Origin: Peptoniphilus timonensis JC401
GTDB taxonomy: Bacteria; Bacillota; Clostridia; Tissierellales; Peptoniphilaceae
Assembly: GCF_000312025.1 (NCBI RefSeq)
Contig: NZ_HE978593.1
Location: 537,668 to 582,150 of the forward strand
Length of the DNA stretch: 44,483 bases
Reading direction: 5' to 3'
Part shown: one piece after another, positions 9,158 to 18,328 of the stretch
Layout of the letters: each line of letters starts with the position of its first letter
How positions within the stretch are numbered: the stretch's first letter is position 1
Notes under the pieces: generated by a model
The model's database searches: none
Told to the model about the DNA's origin: nothing
Seen by the model: the letters and a program-made list of their open reading frames with translations, nothing else
Made by a program: the position numbers and the translations under genes

Positions 9158-9709
9158 TTAGATTATTAATTTTTGGATTTTCTTAAATTCGTCTGTTCCA
9201 GCTATTCCTGCTAGATCAAATAATATTGTTTCAGTATTGGAAATAACAGCTCCCACTTCTCTTAAAAGTTCAACGCCATTTTTAGAATTTTTTTCAGTTC
9301 TTGATCCCAATGCATCTTCAGCAACAAAAACATCATATCCCGCTTCAACAAGGGATCTAACAGTTTGAAAAACACAAATATGAGTTTCCATACCACAAAG
9401 TACAACTTGTTTCTTAGCTAATCTTTCGAATTCTTTTTTTATATCTTCATCTCCATAGGAATTAAAAGTAAGTTTAGGAAATTCTTCCTTATCCCTTAAT
9501 GGAGCTTTTACTTCTTCATTTGTATAACCAAGACCCTTAGGATATTGGACCGTATAAATTGCTTCTGCATCAATTATGTTTGCTAAATTAGCTAGTACAG
9601 TAGAGTTTTTTATAATTTCATCTCTATTATACATAGCTTTTAACAATTTATCCTGAATATCTACAAATACAAAAACAACATCATCTCTATTTAAGTGAAA
9701 ATTCTTCAT
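9158..9709 (-). CDS. Isochorismatase-family (cysteine) hydrolase
   Basis: 183 residues of the isochorismatase/nicotinamidase superfamily. The catalytic Asp is in FVFVDIQDKL (residue 17). The Lys of the triad is probably in the EEFPKLTFNS segment, and the nucleophile is the Cys of GMETHICV, with the conserved cis-peptide stretch just before it. The family cleaves amide or vinyl-ether bonds; without nicotinamidase metal residues clearly visible I would not call it PncA, and the YcaC-like branch fits better. It is the last gene of a four-gene run (ybaK, pgm, PfkB-like, this), 8 bases after the PfkB-like gene, with a strong terminator downstream. Confidence 0.8.
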   Translation of the reverse strand: MKNFHLNRDDVVFVFVDIQDKLLKAMYNRDEIIKNSTVLANLANIIDAEAIYTVQYPKGLGYTNEEVKAPLRDKEEFPKLTFNSYGDEDIKKEFERLAKKQVVLCGMETHICVFQTVRSLVEAGYDVFVAEDALGSRTEKNSKNGVELLREVGAVISNTETILFDLAGIAGTDEFKKIQKLII

Positions 9710-9717
9710 TCTTCCTC

Positions 9718-10626
9718 CTAAATTTCTTCAACCTCTACGCTACTCATTAATTTCTTTATAGCACTCATTTCAATTTTATCTTTATCAACAAAATTTTCCC
9801 ATACTCCACATGAGATTGCAAGTTTTATTGAAGTTATAAAATCATAGTCTCTATCTATTGCTATTGCTAGCCCTGCTAGAGATAAACTTGTATCAAATTT
9901 TTCAGTTAAGATCTTTTTTTCAAGCTTGTCCTTGTTTATATATGCTCTATAATTTTTATCTTCTGTTGAAATTATTGTAGCTCTTTTACTATTTACAAAA
10001 ACTATTTTAGTTCCAGCTTCAATAAATTTCTTATTATATTCAATTACTTCACCAGTGTAGTTTATTTTTTTATTTTTTTCTATGTCCTTTTTATCAAACA
10101 TCAAAATATATGGCTTAGTATTTTCTACCTCTTCAAGATTTGTTGGATTAACTGCAACTTTTATATTGTTTTTGTAACATATTTTTACAAGTTTCTCATA
10201 AATATTTTCATCAAGACCCTTTAAATCAATTTGGGGAATTACAGCAATCTTTTTATTAAATAAAGACCTTTCGAAGGAATTTAAAATATATGATCTGTCT
10301 TCCATAGTTATCCTTGGGTCTTCAGTCCTATAAATTGTATTCTGATTTTCAGATTTTATTAAAACTTCTTCGACATTTTCATCTTTTAAGCTAGTAAAAT
10401 TAACATCAATAGCTAACTGACTCAAGGCAAGAGCAATTTCCTTTCCCCTATTATTCCCCTTCAACATAAAAACTTCAGAATCTACTCCAATTTTTTTTGA
10501 GAATAAAGACATATAAATTCCATGTCCGCTAGGATAAATTTGAGATTTTTCTATGATGTTCTCAGAATCACTTTTTAAATTAAATTCTCTTACAATCTTT
10601 GGGTTAAAGTCACAAAATAGTATCAT
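9718..10626 (-). CDS. Degenerate PfkB/ribokinase-fold protein
   Basis: 302 residues. The overall plan resembles 1-phosphofructokinase and tagatose-6-phosphate kinase: NPKIVREF near the start, YPSGHGIYMSLFSKKIGVDSEVF where FruK has a 'GGKGIN.A..L..LG' segment, a NPTNLEEV strand, and a late stretch KFDTSLSLAGLAIA where active enzymes have the GAGDS anion hole and catalytic base. Here an Asp is kept but both flanking glycines are lost, and the N-terminal substrate motif is also changed. It may therefore be inactive, regulatory or of altered specificity. It sits 4 bases after pgm. The fold assignment is reasonable; sugar kinase activity is doubtful. Confidence 0.55.
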   Translation of the reverse strand: MILFCDFNPKIVREFNLKSDSENIIEKSQIYPSGHGIYMSLFSKKIGVDSEVFMLKGNNRGKEIALALSQLAIDVNFTSLKDENVEEVLIKSENQNTIYRTEDPRITMEDRSYILNSFERSLFNKKIAVIPQIDLKGLDENIYEKLVKICYKNNIKVAVNPTNLEEVENTKPYILMFDKKDIEKNKKINYTGEVIEYNKKFIEAGTKIVFVNSKRATIISTEDKNYRAYINKDKLEKKILTEKFDTSLSLAGLAIAIDRDYDFITSIKLAISCGVWENFVDKDKIEMSAIKKLMSSVEVEEI

Positions 10627-10630
10627 TTTT

Positions 10631-12293
10631 TCACCTACTTGCTTGGATTTTATCCATAATCTCTTCTTTCATCAATTTAATTCTTTCTTCCGCATCTATT
10701 TTACTATCGGATACAGCATAGGCATATATTTTTAATTTTGGTTCTGTCCCTGAAGGTCTAAGTGCAAACCAATTCTGTTCATCAAAGTAGAATTTTAAAA
10801 GATCTTGAGGTTTTTCTGAGTTATTTATAAAATCTTCTTTTCTTATTAAATCTCCTATTTTTTCAAAAGAATCAATTTGTCTAAAATTATCCATAATTTT
10901 TTTCATTATTGATTTTCCGTCTTTACCTTCAAAGTAAACTGAATCAAGATATTCTTCATAATAACCATATTTTTATATATTTCTTCTAAATAATCTTTTA
11001 ATTTTAAATTTCTTTTTTTAAGATATCCAGCTAGTTCAGCTATAATCATTGAAGTCCCAACAGCATCTTTATCCCTTATATTATTTCCAATAACATAGCC
11101 AATTGATTCTTCATAGCCAAAGACAAAGTCTTTTTCATGATTTTCATCCCAAATATTAGGCATATTACAAATATTTTTAAAACCTGTTAGTGTTTCAAAA
11201 ACATCAACACCATAATCTTTTGCTATTTTTTTATTAAATCTGCAGTAACAACTGTTTTTACAATAGCTGGATTATCAAATTTTTTGTGAGCTTCTCTTTC
11301 TAAAATAAAATTCCCCAAAATAAATCCCATCTGATTTCCTGTAATTCTTAAAACTTCATCATTCATTTCAAGAACTGCAACTCTATCAGAATCAGGGTCT
11401 GTTGCAATAATTATATCCGCATCTTCTTTTTTTGCTAGTTTGATTGCTTTGTCAAAAGCCCTTATATCTTCTGGATTTGGATTTGTAACATTTTTAAAAT
11501 CTCCATCAGGATTTTCTTGCTCAGCTACTACAAAAACATTTTTAAATCCACGCATATCTAATATATTTCTTACGTATTTATTTCCACAACCGCTCAAAGG
11601 TGTGTACACAATTTTTATGTCCTTATCTATATCATCAGTTAAAGAAATTTTTAAAATATCCTTGTAGAAAGACTTAATTACACCTTCTCCAAGAAATTTT
11701 ATATTTTTATAATTAGATAATTTTTTTAATGTATTAAAATCAAAATCCAAGATATTAATTTCTTGAGATCTTCTTTCTATTTCATCTGCAATATCTGCTA
11801 AAATTTGAGAGCCTTTTTCCCAGTAAAGTTTAAAACCATTGTAATTTTTTGGATTATGCGAAGCTGTAATCATTATTCCTGAAATAGTTTTTAAATATCT
11901 AATTGAGTAAGCTAAAAGTGGAGTTGGACAAATTCCTGGAAATAAATAAACCTTAATTCCATTTTCAGCTAAAATTTTTGCAGTTAAAATGGAAAATTCG
12001 TAGGATTCATGTCTTATGTCACGACCAATAACTACACCCTTATTTGCCGCATCTTCTCCAAGATTTTTTATAAAATTAGCTAGAGCAAGAGCAGTCTTAG
12101 AAACAGTCAAATAATTCATTCTATTTGTGCCTGGTCCAAGAATACCACGAAGACCTGCTGTCCCAAATTCTAAATTTTTATAAAAACTATCTTCAATTTC
12201 TTCTTCATTGTCTTTCATTTTTTCAAGTTCTATTTTTAATTTTTCATTAACATTTTCGCTTTCCAGCCATTCATTATAGATATCTTTATACAT
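10631..12293 (-). CDS. pgm: Phosphoglucomutase/phosphomannomutase, frame interrupted
   Basis: Interconverts hexose 1- and 6-phosphates. The repaired protein has 554 residues, the size of PgcA-type alpha-PGMs. Domains in order: FGTAGLRG near residue 43, the phosphoserine loop GIMITASHNPKNYNGFKLY, the metal loop DPDSDRVAV, the sugar-binding FGYEESIGY, and the phosphate-binding RPSGTEPKLKIY at the C-terminus. Two breaks are present: the T-run 11226-11232 needs eight bases to give ADLIKKIAKDYGVDVF, and the run 10970-10974 needs six to give LEEIYKKYGYYEEYL. With both, the three pieces (11223-12293, 10906-11163, 10631-10906) join perfectly. It starts 2 bases after ybaK. Likely supplies glucose-1-phosphate for envelope sugars. 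Confidence 0.9.
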
Positions 12294-12295
12294 AC

Positions 12296-12765
12296 TTACT
12301 CCTTTTTTATATTTGAAAATTCTCCATCTATTAGGGAAACTAATTCTTTAGGATTTAATTTTATTTGCATACCAACTTTTCCGCCACTTATATAAAAAAA
12401 GTTAAGATCCTCTGCCGAAGAATCAATATATGTTTTGAATTCTTTCTTCATTCCAACAGGTGAACATCCTCCATGAACATATCCTGTCAAAGGTAAAAGT
12501 TTTTTTGAGGAATCATTTCAATTTTTTTTGAATTAGATGCCCTTGCAGCTTTTTTTAAATCTAATTCACTAGATACAGGTACAACAAAAACGAAATTTTC
12601 GCCCTCTTTAGATTCTGTCACTAAGGTCTTAAAAACTTTGTCTTTATTTTCGCCTAGCTTTTCTGCTACATCTGTTCCAGATATACCATCCTTAGTTGAA
12701 TATTCGATAATTTCAAAATCTATATTTTCACTTTCAAGTATTCTCATTGCATTTGTCTTTTTCAT
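12296..12765 (-). CDS. ybaK: Cys-tRNA(Pro) deacylase, YbaK/EbsC family, frame interrupted
   Basis: Hydrolyses mischarged Cys-tRNA(Pro) in trans. Repaired length is 156 residues, normal for the family. The N-terminal part has MKKTNAMRILE, then KVFKTLVTE with the conserved Lys, and FVFVVPVSSELDLKKAA; the C-terminal part has the hallmark TGYVHGGCSPVGMKK. The break is in the A-run at 12500-12506: seven bases lead to a stop after PQKNFYL, eight give PQKKLLPLTGYVHGG. AGGTG precedes ATG 12765. First gene of the run to the isochorismatase gene. Confidence 0.9.
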
Positions 12766-12863
12766 AAAATCACCTTTTCATCTATATTAATTTTACAACA
12801 AAAAAATCTTTTCTTCATCTTTTTAAAAATATATTTTATTTTATTAATTTTTTAAAAATCACA

Positions 12864-12890
12864 TAAAAAAAGGCTGGAAATTTCCAGCCT
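12864..12890 (-). terminator. Terminator of the aro/pab operon
   Basis: A perfect 10-bp self-complementary stem (AGGCTGGAAA with TTTCCAGCCT, 12871-12890; a few central bases form the loop) followed by seven T on the minus strand. It starts 7 bases after the pabC stop. Confidence 0.9.
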
Positions 12891-12897
12891 AATTATC

Positions 12898-13611
12898 TTA
12901 AAAACCAATATTTTTTAAATCTTTTTCAATATTCAATTTAATCCTTTGATTATTAAAAATATTATCATCTATTGCTAATACAGATCTTACGCCCATAAGA
13001 GAATTTGAAATAAATACTTCATCAAAATCCTTAATTTCAGTATTAGATATTACTTTTTCACATATCTTGTAATTATTTATTAAATAATCTCTCATAGTAC
13101 CCTTTAATAATCCAGAAGAAAGTGTTGGAGTAAAAATCTCATCATCTTTAACAAAAAATATATTTGCAAAGGAAGTTTCTGCCACTTCCTCTCTCTCATT
13201 CAAAAATAAAGCAGAATCAAAACCCTTAGATATAGCCCACCTGTGTTCTAAAATATTTTCATAATAAGAAAGACTTTTGTGATATATCATTTTCGAAGTT
13301 GTATTTCTTCTGACAGGTGAAATTTTTAATTTAAAAAGCTTATCTTCATTTCTATAATTATCTTCTCTAGAAGATAGAATAAAATTTTTATCAGAAACTA
13401 TTATTTTAAGAGCAAAATTATCTTCATCCGCATTTTTTATATAAGAAATAATTTTTTCTTCATCTATCTCTTTTGTAATTCCAAAAAAATCCAAACTATT
13501 CTTTAGTCTTTTTAAATGAGCGTCAAGAAAAAGTGCTTTTCTATCAACAACTTTAATTGTCTCAAAAGCTCCCTTCCCAAAAGAGAAACCATCATCAAAT
13601 TCTATTTTCAT
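12898..13611 (-). CDS. pabC: Aminodeoxychorismate lyase (class IV aminotransferase fold)
   Basis: 237 residues. PabC removes pyruvate from 4-amino-4-deoxychorismate to give p-aminobenzoate, using PLP. Typical fold-type IV features are DDGFSFGKGAFETIKV at the N-terminus (substrate loop), a Lys within SKMIYHKSLSYYEN (PLP Schiff base region), the EVAETSFANIFF segment (Glu contacting PLP) and TPTLSSGLLKGTMR. A branched-chain aminotransferase or D-amino-acid transaminase would share the fold, but the position in an operon with pabAB makes PabC by far the best call. Its start overlaps aroF by 17 bases. Last gene of the operon. Confidence 0.85.
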   Translation of the reverse strand: MKIEFDDGFSFGKGAFETIKVVDRKALFLDAHLKRLKNSLDFFGITKEIDEEKIISYIKNADEDNFALKIIVSDKNFILSSREDNYRNEDKLFKLKISPVRRNTTSKMIYHKSLSYYENILEHRWAISKGFDSALFLNEREEVAETSFANIFFVKDDEIFTPTLSSGLLKGTMRDYLINNYKICEKVISNTEIKDFDEVFISNSLMGVRSVLAIDDNIFNNQRIKLNIEKDLKNIGF

Positions 13612-14383
13612 TAAAATCCTCTACATATTTTGCTATCTTTTCATAAGTCTCATAAGAAATAGTTTGTGCAGCATCACTTTTTGCTTCATCTGGATTTGGA
13701 TGGACTTCAATCATAATACCATCAAGTCCAAGAGCAAGAGTTGCTCTAACCATAGGTTCAATTAATTCTCTTTTACCAGTTCCATGACTTGGATCGACAA
13801 TTACAGGATAGCCAGTTTTTTCTTTAATCATATAAGCTCCAGCTAGATCAAGAGTATTTCTCATTTCTGTTTCAAAAGTTCTTATGCCTCTTTCACAAAA
13901 TATTATATTTTTATTACCTTCAACTTCAATATATTTTGCTGCCATTTCCCATTCTTTTAAAGTTGCAGAAAATCCTCTCTTTAAAATTACTGGTTTATTT
14001 GTTTTGCCAACTTTTTTTAGTAAGGCATAGTTATACATATTTCTTGATCCAATTTGAAAAACATCTATATAATCTTTAATTAATTCAACATGATCTTCAC
14101 TTAAAACTTCAGTGACGATAGGTAGATTTGTTTCCTCTGATGCTTCCTTTAAATATTTAACTGCATCAAATCCTATACCTTGAAAATCGAAGGGACTCGT
14201 CCTAGGTTTAAAGGCACCACCCCTTAATATATCCAGGCCTATTTTTTTAAGATCCTTTGCTTCATTTACTATATGTTCTCTTGATTCAATTGAACATGGA
14301 CCCGCAATTAAAATAGGATTACCATCACCAAGATTAATATTTCTAATTTTTACGATTTTATTCTTACTTAATTTTTCTATCAT
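13595..14383 (-). CDS. aroF: 3-deoxy-7-phosphoheptulonate (DAHP) synthase
   Basis: First step of the shikimate pathway: PEP plus erythrose 4-phosphate to DAHP. 262 residues of the short AroAIbeta/KDO8P-synthase-like type. Landmarks are PILIAGPCSIES, LRGGAFKPRTSPF (PEP-binding), QIGSRNMYN, KRGFSATLKEW, ERGIRTFE and VDPSHGTGKRE (metal His), ending in EVHPNPDEAKSDAAQ. ATG 14383 is chosen: it follows the pabAB stop by one base with a GGAAG site upstream, while the open frame further upstream lies inside pabAB. No N-terminal ACT or FL regulatory domain and no fused chorismate mutase; a separate mutase is in the same operon and could mediate feedback, which is inference. Confidence 0.93.
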   Translation of the reverse strand: MIEKLSKNKIVKIRNINLGDGNPILIAGPCSIESREHIVNEAKDLKKIGLDILRGGAFKPRTSPFDFQGIGFDAVKYLKEASEETNLPIVTEVLSEDHVELIKDYIDVFQIGSRNMYNYALLKKVGKTNKPVILKRGFSATLKEWEMAAKYIEVEGNKNIIFCERGIRTFETEMRNTLDLAGAYMIKEKTGYPVIVDPSHGTGKRELIEPMVRATLALGLDGIMIEVHPNPDEAKSDAAQTISYETYEKIAKYVEDFNENRI

Positions 14384-14384
14384 T

Positions 14385-16398
14385 TTAATTTTTGCTTCCT
14401 TCAATATATATTTCGTCGAAATTGTTATAGTAAGATTGAAGTGCAAGAAGTGAACCCTTTGCTTTTAAAACAATTTCATCAAATTCTTCCTCTTCATTCG
14501 ATAAAAGTATAATTGCTCCTCCAACTCCTATACTAGCTTTATCTTTTTCAATTAAAGCTGTTCTTATAACAATGTTAAAATCCATAGTGGAATTATTTGA
14601 TATATATCCAATAGTTCCTGAATAAACACCTCTAGGATAAGTTTCTAGCTCATCAATTATTTCAAGAGTTCTCTTCTTAGGGGCCCCTGTCATAGAACCA
14701 CCAGGAAAAGTTTTTTCAAGAACATCTATTATATCGACATCATCTCTAATTTTACCTGAAACTGTAGTTACAAGTTGATGCAAAGTTTTATAAGTTTCTA
14801 CATCCATTAATTTTGGAACATTAACTGAACCAATTTCACAAAATTTTCCAAGATCATTTCTTAAAAGGTCTACTATCATTAAGTTCTCTGATTTTGTTTT
14901 TTCTTCACTTCTAAGTTCTTAAATTAGCTTTCTATCCTCTTCTTCAGACTCTCCTCTTTTAATGGTACCCTTAATTGGTTTCGTTGAGACAATTTTATTT
15001 TTATCAACTTTTAAAAATCTTTCCATAGATGAAGATGCTATTTTTAAATCTTCAAAAGGTAGAAAGGCACTGTACTGTCCAGGACTTTTCTCTCTGAGTT
15101 CCATATAATACTTCTTTCCATCTAATTTGTCAAAGATATCTAATCTATTTGTAAGACAAACTTCATAAGTTTCTCCTGCACAAATTAATTCTTTTATCTT
15201 TTTTATATCATCTATATAAGTTTTTTGTCTTTTTCAAATTTTAATCTTGGAAAATCTTTTTTTGTTTTTTCTTTTATATTATCTTCAAAATCTTCATCTA
15301 TAATTTTTTTATATTTTCTATCCAATCTATATCGTCTTTGTAAGATAAAATATAAACTTTCATTTCCATGTGATCATAAACTATTGCTCTATCACAATAT
15401 TTTAAATAGGAGTCAGGATATGGATAAGAGTGTTTATTTTTCACTTTTTCTGTATCTTTTTTTAGTTCATATCCAAAATATCCAATGTAACCCAGCTGAA
15501 AATCAAAGGGTAATTCTTCATTATAAGTCCACTTTATTCTATTATTCTTTAAAAAATTAAAAATATCTTCATTATAAGTTTCTTTTTTATTTTGTGATAA
15601 ATAAATTTTTTCAACAATTTTATCATCGACATTATATTTTAGAATATGCCCTCTTTTTTCACTTTGAAGTCCAAAAATTGAAAACCTAGATAGCCCTTCT
15701 TCAATTTTACTGCTATCAAGCCAAATAGTTTTATCATCATATGCGTATAATTTTTCATATAAGACTGATGTATCAAGATTTTTATCAATTATTTCAAAAT
15801 AAAGTTTATTTTCCTCATAAAAATCCCTGGTAATATTTATAAAATTTTGAATTAATTTTTCTCCATATTCACTAGCTATAGATTCTGGATGAAATTGTAA
15901 GCCATATATTGGTTTCTTCTTATGAGAAATACCCATTACAATTCCATCCTTTGTTCTTGCATCAATAGAAATATTGGGAAGTTCCTTATTTTCACATGTT
16001 AAAGAATGATATCTTGTAACTTTAAAATTATTTTCAATTCCTAAAAAAAGATTTTTTCCATTGTGAACTACTTCACTTTGTCTTCCATGCATTGGTTCTT
16101 CAGCTCTAAGCACTTTTCCACCATTATAAAAATAAATTCCTTGATGACCGAGACAAATCCCAAGAATTGGTTTGTCCAGTTTTTCTATTACTTCCTTGCA
16201 AACACCAAAATCTTTTTCCTTATCTGGACTTCCAGGTCCCGGAGAAATAATAACATTATCAAATTCTAAGTCTAAAATTTCTTCAAAAGTCAACTCATCA
16301 TTTTTTATTACAATAGGTTCTACTCCACTAACTTTTCCTATGAGTTGAAAAAGATTGTAAGTATAAGAATCGTAATTATCTATTAATAGTGATCTCAT
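14385..16398 (-). CDS. pabAB: Aminodeoxychorismate synthase, PabA-PabB fusion, frame interrupted
   Basis: Makes 4-amino-4-deoxychorismate from chorismate and glutamine. The repaired protein has 671 residues. Residues 1-190 are a class I glutamine amidotransferase: [19 protein letters not shown], the nucleophile in GICLGHQG, and the His-Glu of LQFHPES. The rest is the chorismate-binding half: [53 protein letters not shown] and [13 protein letters not shown]. Three breaks: T-run 15304-15310 (needs 8), T-run 15221-15226 (needs 7), and an in-frame TAA at 14919-14921. At the last, TTTAA read as TTAAA would give LIKELRS, the expected sequence. KPIKGT favours pAB over anthranilate synthesis, as does pabC in the operon. 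ATGA overlap with aroQ. Confidence 0.9.
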
Positions 16399-16835
16399 TT
16401 CTGCTCCTTTAAATAATTTTTTAAGTATATAATCGCCTTTTCGTATCCAGAAATTCCGTAACCTTCAAAGGACTTTATGGCAAATTTTCTAATAAAATTA
16501 ACCTGTCTAAAATCTTCACGCTCTGAAAGTTTTGATATATGAACCTCTACCGTAGGTATATTAACGGCTTTTAAAGCATCAAGTATTGCAACACTTGTGT
16601 GTGTATAGGCTGCAGGATTTATAACTATACCATCAAAATTGCTATAAGCATTTTGAATTATATCAACAATATCTCCTTCATGATTTGATTGAAATTCTTC
16701 TAATTCTATATTTTCTTTACTTGCAAGTTTATCAATTCTTTCTAATAGAGTTTCATAATTTTCACTGCCATAAATATTAACTTCTCTAATTCCAAGCATA
16801 TTTATATTTGGACCATTAATCACTAAAATTTTCAT
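16395..16835 (-). CDS. aroQ: Type II 3-dehydroquinate dehydratase
   Basis: Third shikimate step: 3-dehydroquinate to 3-dehydroshikimate. 146 residues, the normal size of the dodecameric type II enzyme. Motifs: INGPNINMLGIREVNIYG with the active-site Arg and Tyr, FQSNHEGDIVD, INPAAYTHTSVA with the catalytic His, and VEVHISKLSERE. ATG 16835 is preferred to TTG 16844 because GGAAG lies 9 bases before it. It overlaps the end of aroEK by 20 bases and the start of pabAB by 4. Confidence 0.93.
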   Translation of the reverse strand: MKILVINGPNINMLGIREVNIYGSENYETLLERIDKLASKENIELEEFQSNHEGDIVDIIQNAYSNFDGIVINPAAYTHTSVAILDALKAVNIPTVEVHISKLSEREDFRQVNFIRKFAIKSFEGYGISGYEKAIIYLKNYLKEQK

Positions 16836-18065
16836 AATTTTCAACTTCCTTAAAAATTAACTCTAGATTTTTATCTTTACCTTCTATAACCTTTATTCTA
16901 ATATTTGATAGATCTTCATAAATTTTATGTCTTTCACAATATAATCTTTTTAAATTGTCTAAATTTTTTGAAAGTGGTCTTCCTTCTGTTTCTAAATTTT
17001 TCAAATCTCTGTCAAGATAAACAACTATAGAATTTTGTAGAATTAAATCTCTATTTTCTTCTCTTAAAATTGTTCCTCCACCTGTAGCAATTACTAGACC
17101 TGTTTCTTTACTAATTTTAGAAAGGATTTTAGATTCTAAATCTCTAAAATATTTTTCATCATTTTTTTCAAATATTTCAGGAATTTTTTTATTTTCACAT
17201 TCTTCTATAAGTTGATCTGTGTCCAAAAATTTTCTATTTAACTTTTCAGCCAAGGCTTTAGCCATTGTAGTTTTACCACTTGAAGGCATACCAATAAATA
17301 CTATATTTGTCATGTCAAACTTTAATTTATTGTAAATTTTATCAATTAAATTTTCATCTAACTTTTCATCTAAGAAAAACTCTGCGGCATAAAAGGCTTG
17401 AGCAACTAACATCAAAAGACCTGACATAGTTTTAATCTTTAATTTTTTTGCATCTAAAATTAATTTTGTATTAAGAGGGTTGTAAATTAAATCTATTACT
17501 CCTTCAAGTTTATTAAAATTTTCTAAATTAATTTTTGATTCCATATTATTGGGATACATTCCTATAGGAGTTGCATTTATTATTAAATTATAATCATAAA
17601 ATTTTTCGATATTATTGTAATTATTTTCTCCAGACCTACTAATAACTACAAAATCTTTTACATGCTTATCAAGAAGAAGTTTTTGTAGCATCTTACTGGC
17701 ACCACCACTACCTAATATTAAAACCTTCTTACTTTTTAAATTTATGCCAAATTTATTTATACTATAGTTAAATCCAAGATAATCTGTATTGTAACCTATA
17801 AGCTTTCCATTCCTATTAACAACGGTATTTACAGCTCCAATTTCTTTTGCTAGATTATCTACTTCATCTAAATATTTCATTGAAATTTCTTTATAAGGAA
17901 TAGTGACATTTATACCTTTAAAATTTCTATGCTTAAAAAAGCTCCCAAGTTCATTTTCATCTATATTGCGTAAATAATAGTCATATCTTGATAAAAAATC
18001 GTGTATTTCTTTAGATTTGCTGTGAGATAAACTTTTTCCAATTAAACCATATTTAAAATTTTCAT
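16816..18065 (-). CDS. aroEK: Shikimate dehydrogenase-shikimate kinase fusion, frame interrupted near start
   Basis: Bifunctional, steps four and five of the pathway. Repaired length is 416 residues. The AroE part (about 1-250) has YGLIGKSLSHSKSKEIHDF, INVTIPYKE (catalytic Lys), NTDYLGF (catalytic Asp), the NADP loop LILGSGGASK and INATPIGM. With no stop between, the AroK part starts near 17313: FIGMPSSGKTT (Walker A), DTDQLIEE, a YFRDLESKIL segment, ATGGGTIL and a lid GRPLS. The natural start is ATG 18065, which overlaps the chorismate mutase stop (ATGA); a missing A in the 4-base run 18059-18062 puts it out of frame. In the main frame there is no start codon between the stop at about 18070 and the conserved region, so the frameshift explanation is strong. 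Confidence 0.9.
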
Positions 18066-18328
18066 CTTTTTATTTTTGAAGTTAGTTTTTTACTCTCTTT
18101 AAAAATTTCACTGTAAATAGGTTCAACTATGTTTTTAAATTCTGGATTAATTGCTTTTTCTAATTTCTCAATGATAAATTTTTCGCGATTCTTATCTTCT
18201 ATATTTAAATTATTTTTTAACTTATAGCTACCTACTTCTTTTACAATTTCCATCCTATTCTCTAATAGAGATATAATCTTAGAATCTATTTCATCCAAAA
18301 TTTTTCTATCTTCCCTAAGATCTCTCAT
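18062..18328 (-). CDS. Chorismate mutase, AroQ class
   Basis: 88 residues, all-helical. DEIDSKIISLLENRMEIVKEVGSYK carries the conserved Asp, Arg and Lys of the AroQ-fold mutase, followed by a DKNREKFIIEKL helix and a C-terminal helix with a conserved-looking YSEIF. It converts chorismate to prephenate, the branch to Phe and Tyr. There is no prephenate dehydratase or dehydrogenase in the window. It overlaps aroC by 4 bases (ATGA) and aroEK by 4, so it is embedded and coupled in the operon. In related bacteria such free mutases can also regulate DAHP synthase, which is only an inference here. Confidence 0.88.
   Translation of the reverse strand: MRDLREDRKILDEIDSKIISLLENRMEIVKEVGSYKLKNNLNIEDKNREKFIIEKLEKAINPEFKNIVEPIYSEIFKESKKLTSKIKR

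Noticed and set aside
9718-10626. Calling the gene fruK
   Set aside because: The fold is similar, but the active-site motif is altered and no fructose phosphotransferase genes are near.
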